DNA of 60,225 nt from Planctomycetota bacterium. GTDB taxonomy: Bacteria > Planctomycetota > Brocadiia > Brocadiales > Brocadiaceae. This document shows, one piece after another, positions 34,798 to 42,694 of this stretch. The stretch's first letter is position 1; each line of letters opens with the position of its first letter. Made by a program: the position numbers and the translations under genes. Location of the stretch: NCBI GenBank assembly GCA_016188675.1, contig JACPHJ010000102.1:1-60225 (forward strand). The letters are read 5' to 3'. The notes beneath the pieces are model-generated. The model had not been told where the DNA came from. It did not search any database and worked only from the letters and a program-made list of their open reading frames with translations.

Positions 34798-35790
34798 TCA
34801 GCAGGCTACAGGAATCCGATAAAGGCATGTATGAATCTGTTCCGGATGGAAGACCATATGAGAAGGGCGGTCATAATGCCACTCTCTCCCATCCGGGACA
34901 TGGTGTTCCAGATAAGGCCACTTGCGAAATGGGTCAACTCCTAAAGCCTGGATGAGTTTCTTGTTGCTCATCGTAACGTTCCCCGCCCTTGGCGGCATTG
35001 GACCGGCTTCTTTACGCATGCAGCCCTTGAGCAGTTTCGGGGCATACCCGCCCACCTTGTTTACAATCTGCCCAATCTGATACAGGCTGAGGTGCCGATG
35101 AGAACCAAGATGATAGATTCCCTTAATTCTATTCCCGATGGCAAGCTCCATGACCTTATTAAAATCTTCGCAATAGAAGGGCGACCGTACCTCATCAAAA
35201 TATAATGTGGCCGGATTATTCTTCTTGAATCGTGATAGTATCCAATCAATAGCCCCTGCATGCCCATTGACGCTGATGCCCATGGGAAGCGAAATCCGGA
35301 AAATCGCCGCGGCAGGATTTTTCAGCATAACAATCTCTTCGGCTATAGCCATAGTTTTACCGTACATCGTGACGGGAACAACAGTATCATTTTCTGTATA
35401 GAGTCCTTCTGATTTTCCGGGAAATACCAGGTCTGTAGAAAGGTGGATCAACCGAATATCATGCCCAGAAATCATTTCCAGTATATTTAATGCCGACTGC
35501 ACATTCACACGATACGCCAGCACCGGATTCATCTCGCAGGACTTCAGGGCGCATGACCCTGCCCCGTTTAAAACAGACCTGAACCTCTTCTGTTTCATCA
35601 ACGCTGCAAGTCCCTTGCGGTCTTCTATATCAAGGGGAATAATCCCCTTCTCCCGCAGCGGCCAGTATCGGACGGGACGAATGGCGGTAACGTGGTCGGG
35701 GTATTTTGAATGAAAATATTTAAAAGCGCTGTACCCCGGCACACCGGTTACACCTGTTATTAGAAGCGGTAAAAAAGATGGTAAAGACAT
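34798..35790 (-). CDS. RmlD-like NAD-dependent epimerase/reductase with altered catalytic motif
   Basis: 330 residues of the extended SDR fold: nucleotide-binding ITGVTGVPGYSAFKYF, IEDRKGLAALM, VLNGAGSCALKSCEMNPVLAYRVN, LIHLSTDLVFPGKSEGLYTENDTVVPVTMYGKTMAIAEE. It resembles dTDP-4-dehydrorhamnose reductase and the MAT2B-type regulatory relatives. The catalytic Tyr-x-x-x-Lys is YGKTM here: the lysine is replaced by Met. The first glycine loop is GVTGVPGYSA rather than GxxGxxG. The protein may be a non-catalytic sugar-nucleotide binder. Confidence 0.75.
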   Translation of the reverse strand: MSLPSFLPLLITGVTGVPGYSAFKYFHSKYPDHVTAIRPVRYWPLREKGIIPLDIEDRKGLAALMKQKRFRSVLNGAGSCALKSCEMNPVLAYRVNVQSALNILEMISGHDIRLIHLSTDLVFPGKSEGLYTENDTVVPVTMYGKTMAIAEEIVMLKNPAAAIFRISLPMGISVNGHAGAIDWILSRFKKNNPATLYFDEVRSPFYCEDFNKVMELAIGNRIKGIYHLGSHRHLSLYQIGQIVNKVGGYAPKLLKGCMRKEAGPMPPRAGNVTMSNKKLIQALGVDPFRKWPYLEHHVPDGREWHYDRPSHMVFHPEQIHTCLYRIPVAC

Positions 35791-35839
35791 CGTATAAATT
35801 AGTTACTATACCTTTGGCTAAAAACAAAATAATTTTATG

Positions 35840-36931
35840 CTATTGAGAAATTTCTGCCGCTGAAATAAGATGAATAAATTTCTCATCAATAGAAAGACTG
35901 ACAGGCATCCCATGAGCGAGCTTAAGTTCCTTTGCCACGATCCGGCTCATACGTATTTTAAGGATTTCTTCCGGTGTAATCAATACTCTAATTTCCAGGT
36001 CTCTCCCAATAGGATAAATAGAATCTATTGTTCCAACAAAAACATTTTTGCCCTGTGGTATATGATATGTGCTAAGGTGGATGGCACCGGGACGAATGCA
36101 TACCGCTACCGAATCTCCCTCAGATATTTCCAACTGGGTATATGTTTTTAAAATAATATCGTTTACCTGAATTGTTATTTTGTTTCCAAACTTATGAATA
36201 ATCTTTCCCTTTAGTATATTCTCTGTATTCAGAAATTGCGCAACAAACAAGGTTTTAGGCTTATAAAAGACCTCGTCCGGACTTCCAAATTGCTCTATTT
36301 TGCCGTCGTTTAGAATCCCAAACCGATCGGCCATTTCCAATGTTTCCTGCTGGTCGTGCGTAATATAGATCATGGTAATACGCAACTTCTTTTGAAGGTC
36401 CTTAAGTTCTGCCTTAATCTTTTTCCGCGTTTCTATATCGAGCGCACTAACGGGCTCATCCAACAATAAAAGCGATGGTTCAACAATTAAAGCCCTTGCC
36501 AAAGCGACCCTCTGCATTTGCCCTCCACTCAATTGGGATGGGAAATGATATTCGAGTCCTTGCAAACCAAAATCTTCTATAATCTGCCTTACCCTTGTCT
36601 GCATACTATGTTTTGAAACCTTGCGCAACCGCAACCCAAAGGCTATATTTTCAAAGACCGTGTGATTGGGGAAAAGGGCGTAATTTTGCGGCACATAACC
36701 AATGTTGCGTTCGCCGGGACTAAGATTTGTGACGTCTACCCCATCTACGATCACCCGGCCATCGTCAAATTGCTGCAGGCCAAGGATACCAAGGAGTAGG
36801 GTTGTTTTCCCGCACCCGCTGCTACCAAGGATGATGAATAATTCATTGGGAAAAATTTCGAACGATAAATCCCTCAAGACAGCATGCAAACCAAAGCTCT
36901 TGGATACATTGATCAATTGCAATTTATGCAT
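35840..36931 (-). CDS. ABC transporter ATPase, molybdate/sulfate/polyamine (ModC-PotA) type
   Basis: 363 residues: Walker A GSSGCGKTTLL at 36-46, signature LSGGQMQRVALARAL, Walker B LLLLDEPVSAL, and a C-terminal TOBE-like beta-barrel (ENILKGKIIHKFGNKITIQVND..VAVCIRPGAIHLS). It powers uptake through the permease whose gene overlaps it by 8 bases. The solute is uncertain; molybdate or tungstate fits the permease type. Confidence 0.88.
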   Translation of the reverse strand: MHKLQLINVSKSFGLHAVLRDLSFEIFPNELFIILGSSGCGKTTLLLGILGLQQFDDGRVIVDGVDVTNLSPGERNIGYVPQNYALFPNHTVFENIAFGLRLRKVSKHSMQTRVRQIIEDFGLQGLEYHFPSQLSGGQMQRVALARALIVEPSLLLLDEPVSALDIETRKKIKAELKDLQKKLRITMIYITHDQQETLEMADRFGILNDGKIEQFGSPDEVFYKPKTLFVAQFLNTENILKGKIIHKFGNKITIQVNDIILKTYTQLEISEGDSVAVCIRPGAIHLSTYHIPQGKNVFVGTIDSIYPIGRDLEIRVLITPEEILKIRMSRIVAKELKLAHGMPVSLSIDEKFIHLISAAEISQ

Positions 36932-37763
36932 GGATTTTATGGGTAGTTTCTTTAAAGGAGAATTTTATAATGGTCAACAAGATAAACGTCAAAAATTCAA
37001 GGATAATGGCAAGGGCAATGGCCTTGTCCATTTCGCCTTTCTGGGTCGCAAAATAGATCAATACCGACATCGTTCCAGTAGAAGAAGTTAAACCTCCTGC
37101 AAGAATTAAGGTAGCGCCAATCTCACCCAAACTCTTAGAAAGCGCCATCACAAGCCCCTTCAGTACGCCCCAAATAGAAAGAGGGAATATGAGTTTGTAA
37201 AATACCTGAAAGGTGCCTGCGCCTAGCGTATATGCCACGTTTTCGATATTTTTATCTACACGATCAAATGCCTCGCGGACAAAGCTTACCATAAACGGAA
37301 TACTTACGAAGAGTTTGGCCAAAACTACTGCAGCAAAAGTATATGGTATATAAATATGAAAATGTTCGAGAAGGTTGCCGAGAATACCCGTTCTGGATAA
37401 CAAGAGCAGGAGGATTAGACCGTCTACTCCCGGCGGAAATGACAGGGGCAAATCAACCACCACGGTCTCCAGTACACGTTTTCCCCAGAAGGTTTTTCGG
37501 GAAAGCACATAGGCCGTGGGTACGCTGAAAATAAAAACGAGCAGAGATGCAATAAAAGAGGAGCCAAACGTCACGGCGACAGAAACAAGTACTACACGGC
37601 TGCTCATCTGCTGAAAAAAGGCAGACGGAGTTGTTGTAAAAAAGAGTGACCCGATAATTAAAAACATGAAGGCAATAAGAACGAAAGAAAAAATGTAATT
37701 AATGCCTTCAAACGTCCTGTTAGCCGTTTTCCGATAAAATTTATTCACAAAAGTATTTTTCAA
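36924..37763 (-). CDS. ABC transporter permease, ModB/CysT type
   Basis: 279 residues, six helices, with the EAA-loop FDRVDKNIENVAYTLGAGTFQVFYKLIFPLSIWGVLKGLVMALSKSLGEIGATLILAG. The SLGEIGATLILAGG ending is typical of molybdate/tungstate permeases. No periplasmic binding protein gene (ModA/TupA) lies upstream; the next gene is a secreted propeller protein. The binding protein must be encoded elsewhere. Confidence 0.85.
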   Translation of the reverse strand: MKNTFVNKFYRKTANRTFEGINYIFSFVLIAFMFLIIGSLFFTTTPSAFFQQMSSRVVLVSVAVTFGSSFIASLLVFIFSVPTAYVLSRKTFWGKRVLETVVVDLPLSFPPGVDGLILLLLLSRTGILGNLLEHFHIYIPYTFAAVVLAKLFVSIPFMVSFVREAFDRVDKNIENVAYTLGAGTFQVFYKLIFPLSIWGVLKGLVMALSKSLGEIGATLILAGGLTSSTGTMSVLIYFATQKGEMDKAIALAIILEFLTFILLTIIKFSFKETTHKIHA

Positions 37764-37826
37764 CGTAAAAAAAATTTCTCTGTATGTGTATAGTTACCTT
37801 ATACAATAAGTATGTGTCATGCTTGT

Positions 37827-38870
37827 CTAAAACTTCGTTATTGTGCCACTGTCATAGTTCACCACCCAAACGTTAGTCCCATCAAAAACTATTCCCCGTG
37901 GATTCAAACCTACATTATAGGTGCCAAGGACAACACCGTCGCTGGCTCTCATTTTCATTACATTATTGCTGCCGGCATTCACTACCCAGATATTGGCGCC
38001 ATCGAAGGCTATTCCATAGGGGGAAATTCCCACGGCGTAGGTACCAAGTACAGTTCCATCGCTCGCCCGCAATTTTGTAATCTTACTGCTGCCATAATTT
38101 GTCACCCAGATGTTGGTTCCATCAAATGCTAACCATTTTGGCATCCATCCCACTGCATAGGTGCCGATAACAGATCCAGTACTCGCTCTCAGCTTTGTCA
38201 CACTGTTGCTATTAGAATTTGCAACCCAGATGTTGGCACCATCAAAGACCACTCCCCGTGGATCAAAGCCCACACCGTAAGTACCGAGAAAGGTTCCATC
38301 GCTCGCCCTTAGCTTTGTTAAACTGGCGCTGCCAGAATTTGTCACCCAGATATTGACGCCATCAAAGGCTATCCCGTACGGATAAAAACCCACAGCATAG
38401 GTGCCGAGTATTACACCATCACTTGTCCTCAGCTTAGTTACGCTGTCACCACCGGAATTTGCCACCCATATGTTAGTACCGTCAAAGGCTATCCCGCGTG
38501 GCAAGAAACCCACAGCATACGTACCGAGCACTGTTCCATCGCTTGCCCTCAACTTTGTTATGCTTTCGCTCCCGGAATTTGTTACCCAGATGTTAACACC
38601 GTCGAAGGCCGCTCCGTATGGGTAAAAACCTACCATAAATGTAGAACTACTGGGGTGCGTTGATTCATACCAGCGTTTGAGCGCTTCGAATCGCGAATCC
38701 ACCGATTCCTGATTGCATTTCCTGCCCTGCGACTCCTGGTTTCCACCTTGAGCCACATTGTACATGCTGAAATTGCAAGCTTTTGAGGGTAATGAATTAA
38801 CCGCTGCCAAGCTCGTAATGGCGGTAAGTAAAATTAACACGATAATAAAAATATCCTTAAAATTTTTCAT
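37827..38870 (-). CDS. Secreted seven-repeat beta-propeller (YVTN/NHL-type)
   Basis: 347 residues with a signal peptide (IFIIVLILLTAITSLAA). Seven 40-residue units of type GTYAVGFxPxGIAFDGxNIWVxNSGSxSxTKLRASDGTVL form one full seven-bladed propeller. Units alternate between P-Y-G and P-R-G at the blade turn, suggesting growth by doubling of a two-blade unit. The repeats are visible as 120-base direct repeats. It is probably surface-exposed. The divergent fluoride-riboswitch promoter begins 130 bases upstream of its start. Confidence 0.85.
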   Translation of the reverse strand: MKNFKDIFIIVLILLTAITSLAAVNSLPSKACNFSMYNVAQGGNQESQGRKCNQESVDSRFEALKRWYESTHPSSSTFMVGFYPYGAAFDGVNIWVTNSGSESITKLRASDGTVLGTYAVGFLPRGIAFDGTNIWVANSGGDSVTKLRTSDGVILGTYAVGFYPYGIAFDGVNIWVTNSGSASLTKLRASDGTFLGTYGVGFDPRGVVFDGANIWVANSNSNSVTKLRASTGSVIGTYAVGWMPKWLAFDGTNIWVTNYGSSKITKLRASDGTVLGTYAVGISPYGIAFDGANIWVVNAGSNNVMKMRASDGVVLGTYNVGLNPRGIVFDGTNVWVVNYDSGTITKF

Positions 38871-38998
38871 CGTAGTATCCTTTCAGATTTTTGTAAAATT
38901 AGTAATCATTTATACAATCAGACTCCCTTCGTGGTCAATATAAAAGGGACGTACAATTATCCAAACAGATATATCCTTTAAACGTTTAATAAATTTAC

Positions 38999-39027
38999 TT
39001 GACAAAAAATTAAATACTTAGTATAGT
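38999..39027 (+). promoter_or_regulatory. Sigma70-type promoter of the fluoride-riboswitch operon (P1)
   Basis: TTGACA at 38999-39004, a 17-base spacer, and TATAGT at 39022-39027. It lies 23 bases before the riboswitch aptamer, placing the expected transcription start near 39034. The same arrangement recurs before the third riboswitch. Confidence 0.88.
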
Positions 39028-39049
39028 TTTGAGCATAATTATAAATCAA

Positions 39050-39126
39050 GGCGATGGAGTTCGCCCAATGCTACGTTGTAGCTGATAACTCCTATCGAAA
39101 GCTTTCCTTCGATAGGAGTTTTTTTT
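39050..39126 (+). promoter_or_regulatory. Fluoride riboswitch (crcB RNA motif), copy 1, with terminator
   Basis: The aptamer reads GGCGATGGAGTTCGCC, CTAC-GTT-GTAG, then CTGATAACTCC, matching the crcB motif including the invariant GATG and the CTGATnACTCC segment; GGAGTT can pair with AACTCC as the pseudoknot. The AACTCC strand is also the left arm of a 13-bp perfect terminator stem (39087-39099 with 39108-39120) followed by eight T. Without fluoride the terminator forms; with it the aptamer holds AACTCC. A second GC-rich hairpin with T-run follows at 39133-39172. Confidence 0.93.
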
Positions 39127-39132
39127 ATTTAT

Positions 39133-39172
39133 AAAACCCCTGTCGAGGCCAACGGTTTTGACAGGGGTTTTT
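39133..39172 (+). terminator. Second hairpin after riboswitch copy 1
   Basis: Arms AAAACCCCTGTC and GACAGGGGTTTT enclose a 16-base loop; a T-run follows. It is repeated after each of the three riboswitches (39539-39570, weaker; 44094-44134). It may be a second terminator or an anti-terminator element. Confidence 0.7.
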
Positions 39173-39232
39173 CGTTTTATGCTCATATTCCAAAAACAAA
39201 CTCCCCTGTTCAACTTTTATCAGGAGGGGCGT

Positions 39233-39430
39233 ATGGAAAAAGTCATTGGCGTTAGGGATCTCCGGAATGCCGGGCTATTAGGTGCTGAGTATACAGAATT
39301 AGATTTGTATGATGCCTTTTTGATGTATTTGATTGTGAATGATGAATTGGACAATCGCATTACTTTTCTACATGGTAATTTTATACTTGATAATAAGAGT
39401 TGTTTCCAGATGGATAATTGGCTGGTTTGA
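39233..39430 (+). CDS. Short protein of unknown function under riboswitch copy 1 (65 aa)
   Basis: 65 residues starting MEKVIGVRDLRNAGLLGAEYTELDLYDAFLMYLIVND. The ATG follows AGGAGG (39222-39227) by five bases. The first six codons and the upstream 50 bases are duplicated before the dynamin-like fragment (VEKVIDV), so this gene arose next to, or from, a duplicated leader. No known domain is seen. CCCCTG at about 39203 can pair with the CAGG-GG of the ribosome binding site. Confidence 0.6.
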   Translation: MEKVIGVRDLRNAGLLGAEYTELDLYDAFLMYLIVNDELDNRITFLHGNFILDNKSCFQMDNWLV

Positions 39431-39450
39431 ATTTTTAAAAATCCCATTGT

Positions 39451-39529
39451 AAGCGATGGAGTTCGCTTAACTGCTACAGAGTAGCTGATAACTCCTATTG
39501 AAGCTAGATACTTCGATAGGAGTTTTTTT
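39451..39529 (+). promoter_or_regulatory. Fluoride riboswitch (crcB RNA motif), copy 2, with terminator
   Basis: AAGCGATGGAGTTCGCTT at 39451-39468, CTAC-AGA-GTAG at 39474-39484, then CTGATAACTCC. The terminator stem is AACTCCTATTGAAG (39490-39503) with CTTCGATAGGAGTT (39511-39524), one G-T pair, followed by seven T. No convincing promoter precedes it, so it probably acts on transcripts reading through from P1, giving two fluoride checkpoints in tandem. Confidence 0.92.
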
Positions 39530-39633
39530 ATTGATAAAGCCCTGTCGAAGCCCACAGTTTTGACGGGGGGTTGTTATGCGCCTTATACTCCAAAAACAAA
39601 CACCCCTGTCCGGATTTTATCAGGAGGGCTATT

Positions 39634-40404
39634 GTGGAAAAGGTTATTGACGTTATTGGAAAAAAGGTATTAGAAATTTCTGGAGAAGATTTAGAGAGCA
39701 AGATCAATACTTTTCGTCATCTTGTCGCAAGCCTAAAACAAGATCGGGAAGATATTGCGTATCTGATCGAGGACGGATTGGGCATGTTGTGCTTAAAAGC
39801 AAAGGAAATGCTAAAGGTTTTTGAAGAAAAGGAGATACTGAGGATAAAGCAATGTCTCCAGGATTATTTTGAAAAAAATCCAGATACCAGTCCCACAGTT
39901 TTAAGAAATGAAATGCAGGGAATTATCAAGCAGGAGATTGTTAAGGGATTTGATGACTTTAGAAAGGATACCGACAGGGTAATCTCGAAGAATATCCAGG
40001 AGGCTGTTAACCTTTTTCTGGGGCGTTCCAACGACATTATCCATGAGTTTAAAACAGCCGTAGAAATCCTCTTTGAGTTACCTATGGCCCAATTTGAATA
40101 TTCTATAGATATACTCAAGTATAGTAGTTTTTATTGCATAGTCCAGGAACATAAGGTTACTTCTGGCAATGAATTTAAGTTCATTCTACGCACCTTTCTT
40201 TCTCAATCGATCAGCAGAAAACTGGTTTTACATGAAATGATGGCAGGGATGACATCCGATGTAAGCAGGAATTGTGACAGGATACTCTGTGACCTCACGT
40301 CAGGGATTTGCACTACTATTGAATATTATTCCCAACAACTGAAAGGCCTTGGAAATAGCTTTATTACACAAATAGAAAACTCCATTCAAAGGGGTCAATT
40401 ATAA
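39634..40404 (+). CDS. Dynamin-like C-terminal fragment lacking the GTPase domain
   Basis: 256 residues. AGGAGG at 39622-39627 fixes the start at GTG 39634; the frame opens further upstream inside the duplicated leader. From SGEDLESKINTF on, it aligns without large gaps to residues 308-560 of the full dynamin-like GTPase at 44336 (shared LKQDREDIAYL, CLQD, GFD-FRKDT, DVSRNC), more than half identical. The N-terminal GTPase is missing. It may form the stalk of a mixed assembly, compete with the full protein, or be a decaying duplicate; the open frame and good ribosome binding site favour expression. Confidence 0.8.
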   Translation: MEKVIDVIGKKVLEISGEDLESKINTFRHLVASLKQDREDIAYLIEDGLGMLCLKAKEMLKVFEEKEILRIKQCLQDYFEKNPDTSPTVLRNEMQGIIKQEIVKGFDDFRKDTDRVISKNIQEAVNLFLGRSNDIIHEFKTAVEILFELPMAQFEYSIDILKYSSFYCIVQEHKVTSGNEFKFILRTFLSQSISRKLVLHEMMAGMTSDVSRNCDRILCDLTSGICTTIEYYSQQLKGLGNSFITQIENSIQRGQL

Positions 40405-40415
40405 GGAGCTTATGT

Positions 40416-40670
40416 ATGTTTACCAACACATTCTTTGTATGTCCAAACTGCGGTAACATCAAAAAATTCAGAATATTTACGAGCAACTTTCAAGTTATTA
40501 ACCAATCTCCGGAAATGGGAATGCGTATAGGCGAAAGCGATGTCATGCCTAGTTTGAGGGAAAACGATAACTATATTGAATGCCAGTTGTGTTTTAAAAA
40601 ACTAGAATATGGCAGAGCAGTAGATATCGGCAAAAAATATCTCCAGATGACCAAAAGACTCCGAAGATAA
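40416..40670 (+). CDS. Zinc-ribbon protein (84 aa)
   Basis: 84 residues. CPNCGNIKKF and CQLCFKKLEYG give two CxxC pairs, consistent with a structural zinc site. The middle segment MGMRIGESDVMPSLREND has no recognised motif. It lies 11 bases after the dynamin-like fragment in the fluoride operon. Confidence 0.75.
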   Translation: MFTNTFFVCPNCGNIKKFRIFTSNFQVINQSPEMGMRIGESDVMPSLRENDNYIECQLCFKKLEYGRAVDIGKKYLQMTKRLRR

Positions 40671-40676
40671 AATACT

Positions 40677-41066
40677 ATGACATACTTCTGTCCTGTATGT
40701 TGGAAGGAGATAAAGGGGCATGATAAAGTATGTCCCCACTGTGGCGCTGATATATCAGAACACGAAAACAAGGGTTTTGAGGAAAAATTGATAAATGCAC
40801 TCAACCACCCGGAGCGCGAAACAGTTCAGCGGGCCGTTTATATCCTTGGCAGACTTAAAAGTGTTAAAGCTGTAAAACACCTTTTCGTGCTCTTTAAGCA
40901 GACAGACAATACCTTCTTAAAACTAGAAGTTCTCAATACCCTTAATGAGATTGGAGTGCCAGAGGGTAAAGAGTTTTTAATGAAAGTGATTGATTCAGAT
41001 GTGGGCATAATTAAAAGAATGGCAAAGGAACTAATAAACAGCGGGGGAATTTATAAAGCATCATGA
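40677..41066 (+). CDS. Zinc-ribbon protein with HEAT-like repeats
   Basis: 129 residues. The N-terminus FCPVCWKEIKGHDKVCPHCGAD is a zinc ribbon. Residues 40-125 form two to three HEAT-like helical repeats (PERETVQRAVYILGRLKSVKAVKHLFVLFKQ, TFLKLEVLNTLNEIGVPEGKEFLMKVI). HEAT repeats usually bind proteins. The stop overlaps the MFS start as ATGA, so translation is coupled. Confidence 0.78.
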   Translation: MTYFCPVCWKEIKGHDKVCPHCGADISEHENKGFEEKLINALNHPERETVQRAVYILGRLKSVKAVKHLFVLFKQTDNTFLKLEVLNTLNEIGVPEGKEFLMKVIDSDVGIIKRMAKELINSGGIYKAS

Positions 41067-42235
41067 AAAATAACTGGCTGACGAAAAGTATCATTGGTAT
41101 CGGCCTCACAAGCCTCTTTAGCGATATGGGTCATGAAATGACGACTGCAATACTACCGATGTTTCTCGCCACGGTAGGAGGCACTGCGGCAACATTAGGG
41201 TTTATTGAGGGGGTTGCAGATGCGTCATCAAGCATCATCAAGCTCTGGATGGGTTATCACAGTGATAAGATTGGTAAAAGAAAGGCGATAGCAGTCATAG
41301 GCTATATCATTACTGCATTAAAAGGTTTTTTCGCCTTTACCACAAACTGGTATCAGGTGCTAGGCATAAGAGTGGCTGCGTGGATGGGCAGAGGCGCAAG
41401 GGGGCCGGTAAGGGATGCGCTGATGGTGGATCTCTTAGAGCCTGCTTACTATGGAAGGGCATTTGGATTTCATACTGCTATGGATACCATTGGCGCGATT
41501 ATCGGACCTGCGATTGCGTTTGCGCTTATTGGCCTTTTAAGTTATAGGCAAATTTTTCTGATTTCCTTCATACCCGGCTTTCTGTCTGTGGCATGCTTTG
41601 TGTTTCTGGTGAAAGAAAGGAGAAAAAAGCACGATGGAGAGGTTACATTCTGGAAAAACATTAAAGAACTTCCCTTAAATTTCAAACTCTTTGTTCTCAG
41701 CGCCGGCATCTTTGGATTTGGCAATTTCGCACATACCCTATTAATACTGAGGGCAATAGAAATACTCACACCTGAGTATGGGAAAGTAGTTGCGAATAGC
41801 ACGGCGATTGGGCTTTATACACTTCATAACATATTCTATGCAGGATTCGCCTATCCAGCAGGCATATTAAGCGAAAGGCACGGCAAACGGACGATGCTAG
41901 GCATTGGCTACCTTTTATTTGCCTTGATGTATCTGGGATTTATCTTTGAACCTTCGAAACCCTGGGCATTGATAATACTCTTTTTTCTCGCCGGTATCTA
42001 CATTGCGCTGGTTGATTCAATGGAAAGGGCACTGGCTGGAGACCTTTTACCATCACATTTGAGAGGAACGGGATATGGCGTTTTATAAATGGTAAATGGA
42101 ATTGGAGATTTTGTGTCGAGTTTTGTTGTAGGACTTTTATGGACAAAGGTTTCACCATCAACAGGCTTTGTATATGCGTGCTCTTTAACAGTCCTCGGAG
42201 GCGTAGTTTTATTTGCGGTAAGAAATAAGAGATAA
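41063..42235 (+). pseudogene. MFS transporter with an in-frame stop codon near the C-terminus
   Basis: The intact-looking part (41063-42088) is 341 residues with ten helices: GLTSLFSDMGHEMTTAILPMFL, GRGARGPVRDALMVDLLEP, LPSHLRGTGYGVL. After TAA at 42086-42088 the same frame continues for 48 codons with MVNGIGDFVSSFVVGLLWTKVSPSTGFVYACSL...RNKR, which are the missing last helices of this transporter type, ending at 42233-42235. So one nonsense codon splits a 390-codon gene. TAA is followed at once by ATG, so reinitiation could make the tail separately. The solute is unknown. Confidence 0.8.
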
Positions 42236-42252
42236 CGGTAACAGGATATATT

Positions 42253-42672
42253 ATGCTGAAAAAAGATCAAAAAAGAGGGCTTACAATAGCCCTTCGCGTT
42301 GTGGAAGAGAATATGCAAAATATTGAACGCATATTAAATAGTGAAACCCATAAAGGTATCCTTTACGATACGAAATGTACTATTACCCCGGAGATCAAAG
42401 AAGAGATGTTAAAGCGAGTTTCTCTCGTAAAGGATAGAATAAAAATCCTCTCGAATTTATTTGCCCTCGAAAAGGAATATAGAGAGGGGCTGCGGAAGAT
42501 TTTTGGTATACTGCCTTCATGCTGGGAAATTATCGAGAATGTAAAATCAAAAAGGTTGAAAAGATATGGTGATGTCCAGGATGGACTTGATAATGTTCTT
42601 GATCCTCAGCTTAATATGATTACTGATTTAGTCCTGGAGATGGAACAACTTTTAGGAAGGATAAACAAATAG
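42253..42672 (+). CDS. Helical protein of unknown function (139 aa)
   Basis: 139 residues, rich in Glu, Lys and Leu, predicted all-helical: TIALRVVEENMQNIERILN, TPEIKEEMLKRVSLVKDRIKILSNLFALEKEYREGLRK, LNMITDLVLEMEQLLGRINK. It has no signal peptide, membrane helix or motif. It lies between the MFS gene and the P-II gene, 22 bases before the latter, in the fluoride operon. Confidence 0.65.
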   Translation: MLKKDQKRGLTIALRVVEENMQNIERILNSETHKGILYDTKCTITPEIKEEMLKRVSLVKDRIKILSNLFALEKEYREGLRKIFGILPSCWEIIENVKSKRLKRYGDVQDGLDNVLDPQLNMITDLVLEMEQLLGRINK

Positions 42673-42694
42673 ATTCTTTGAATGGAGGTTTTTT

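Noticed and set aside
37827-38870. Regular 120-base repeats that could suggest a repeat array or CRISPR
   Set aside because: They are in frame and encode seven propeller blades; there are no spacers.
42086-42088. Programmed recoding (selenocysteine or pyrrolysine) at the MFS stop
   Set aside because: The codon is TAA, not TGA or TAG, and no recoding structure was seen.
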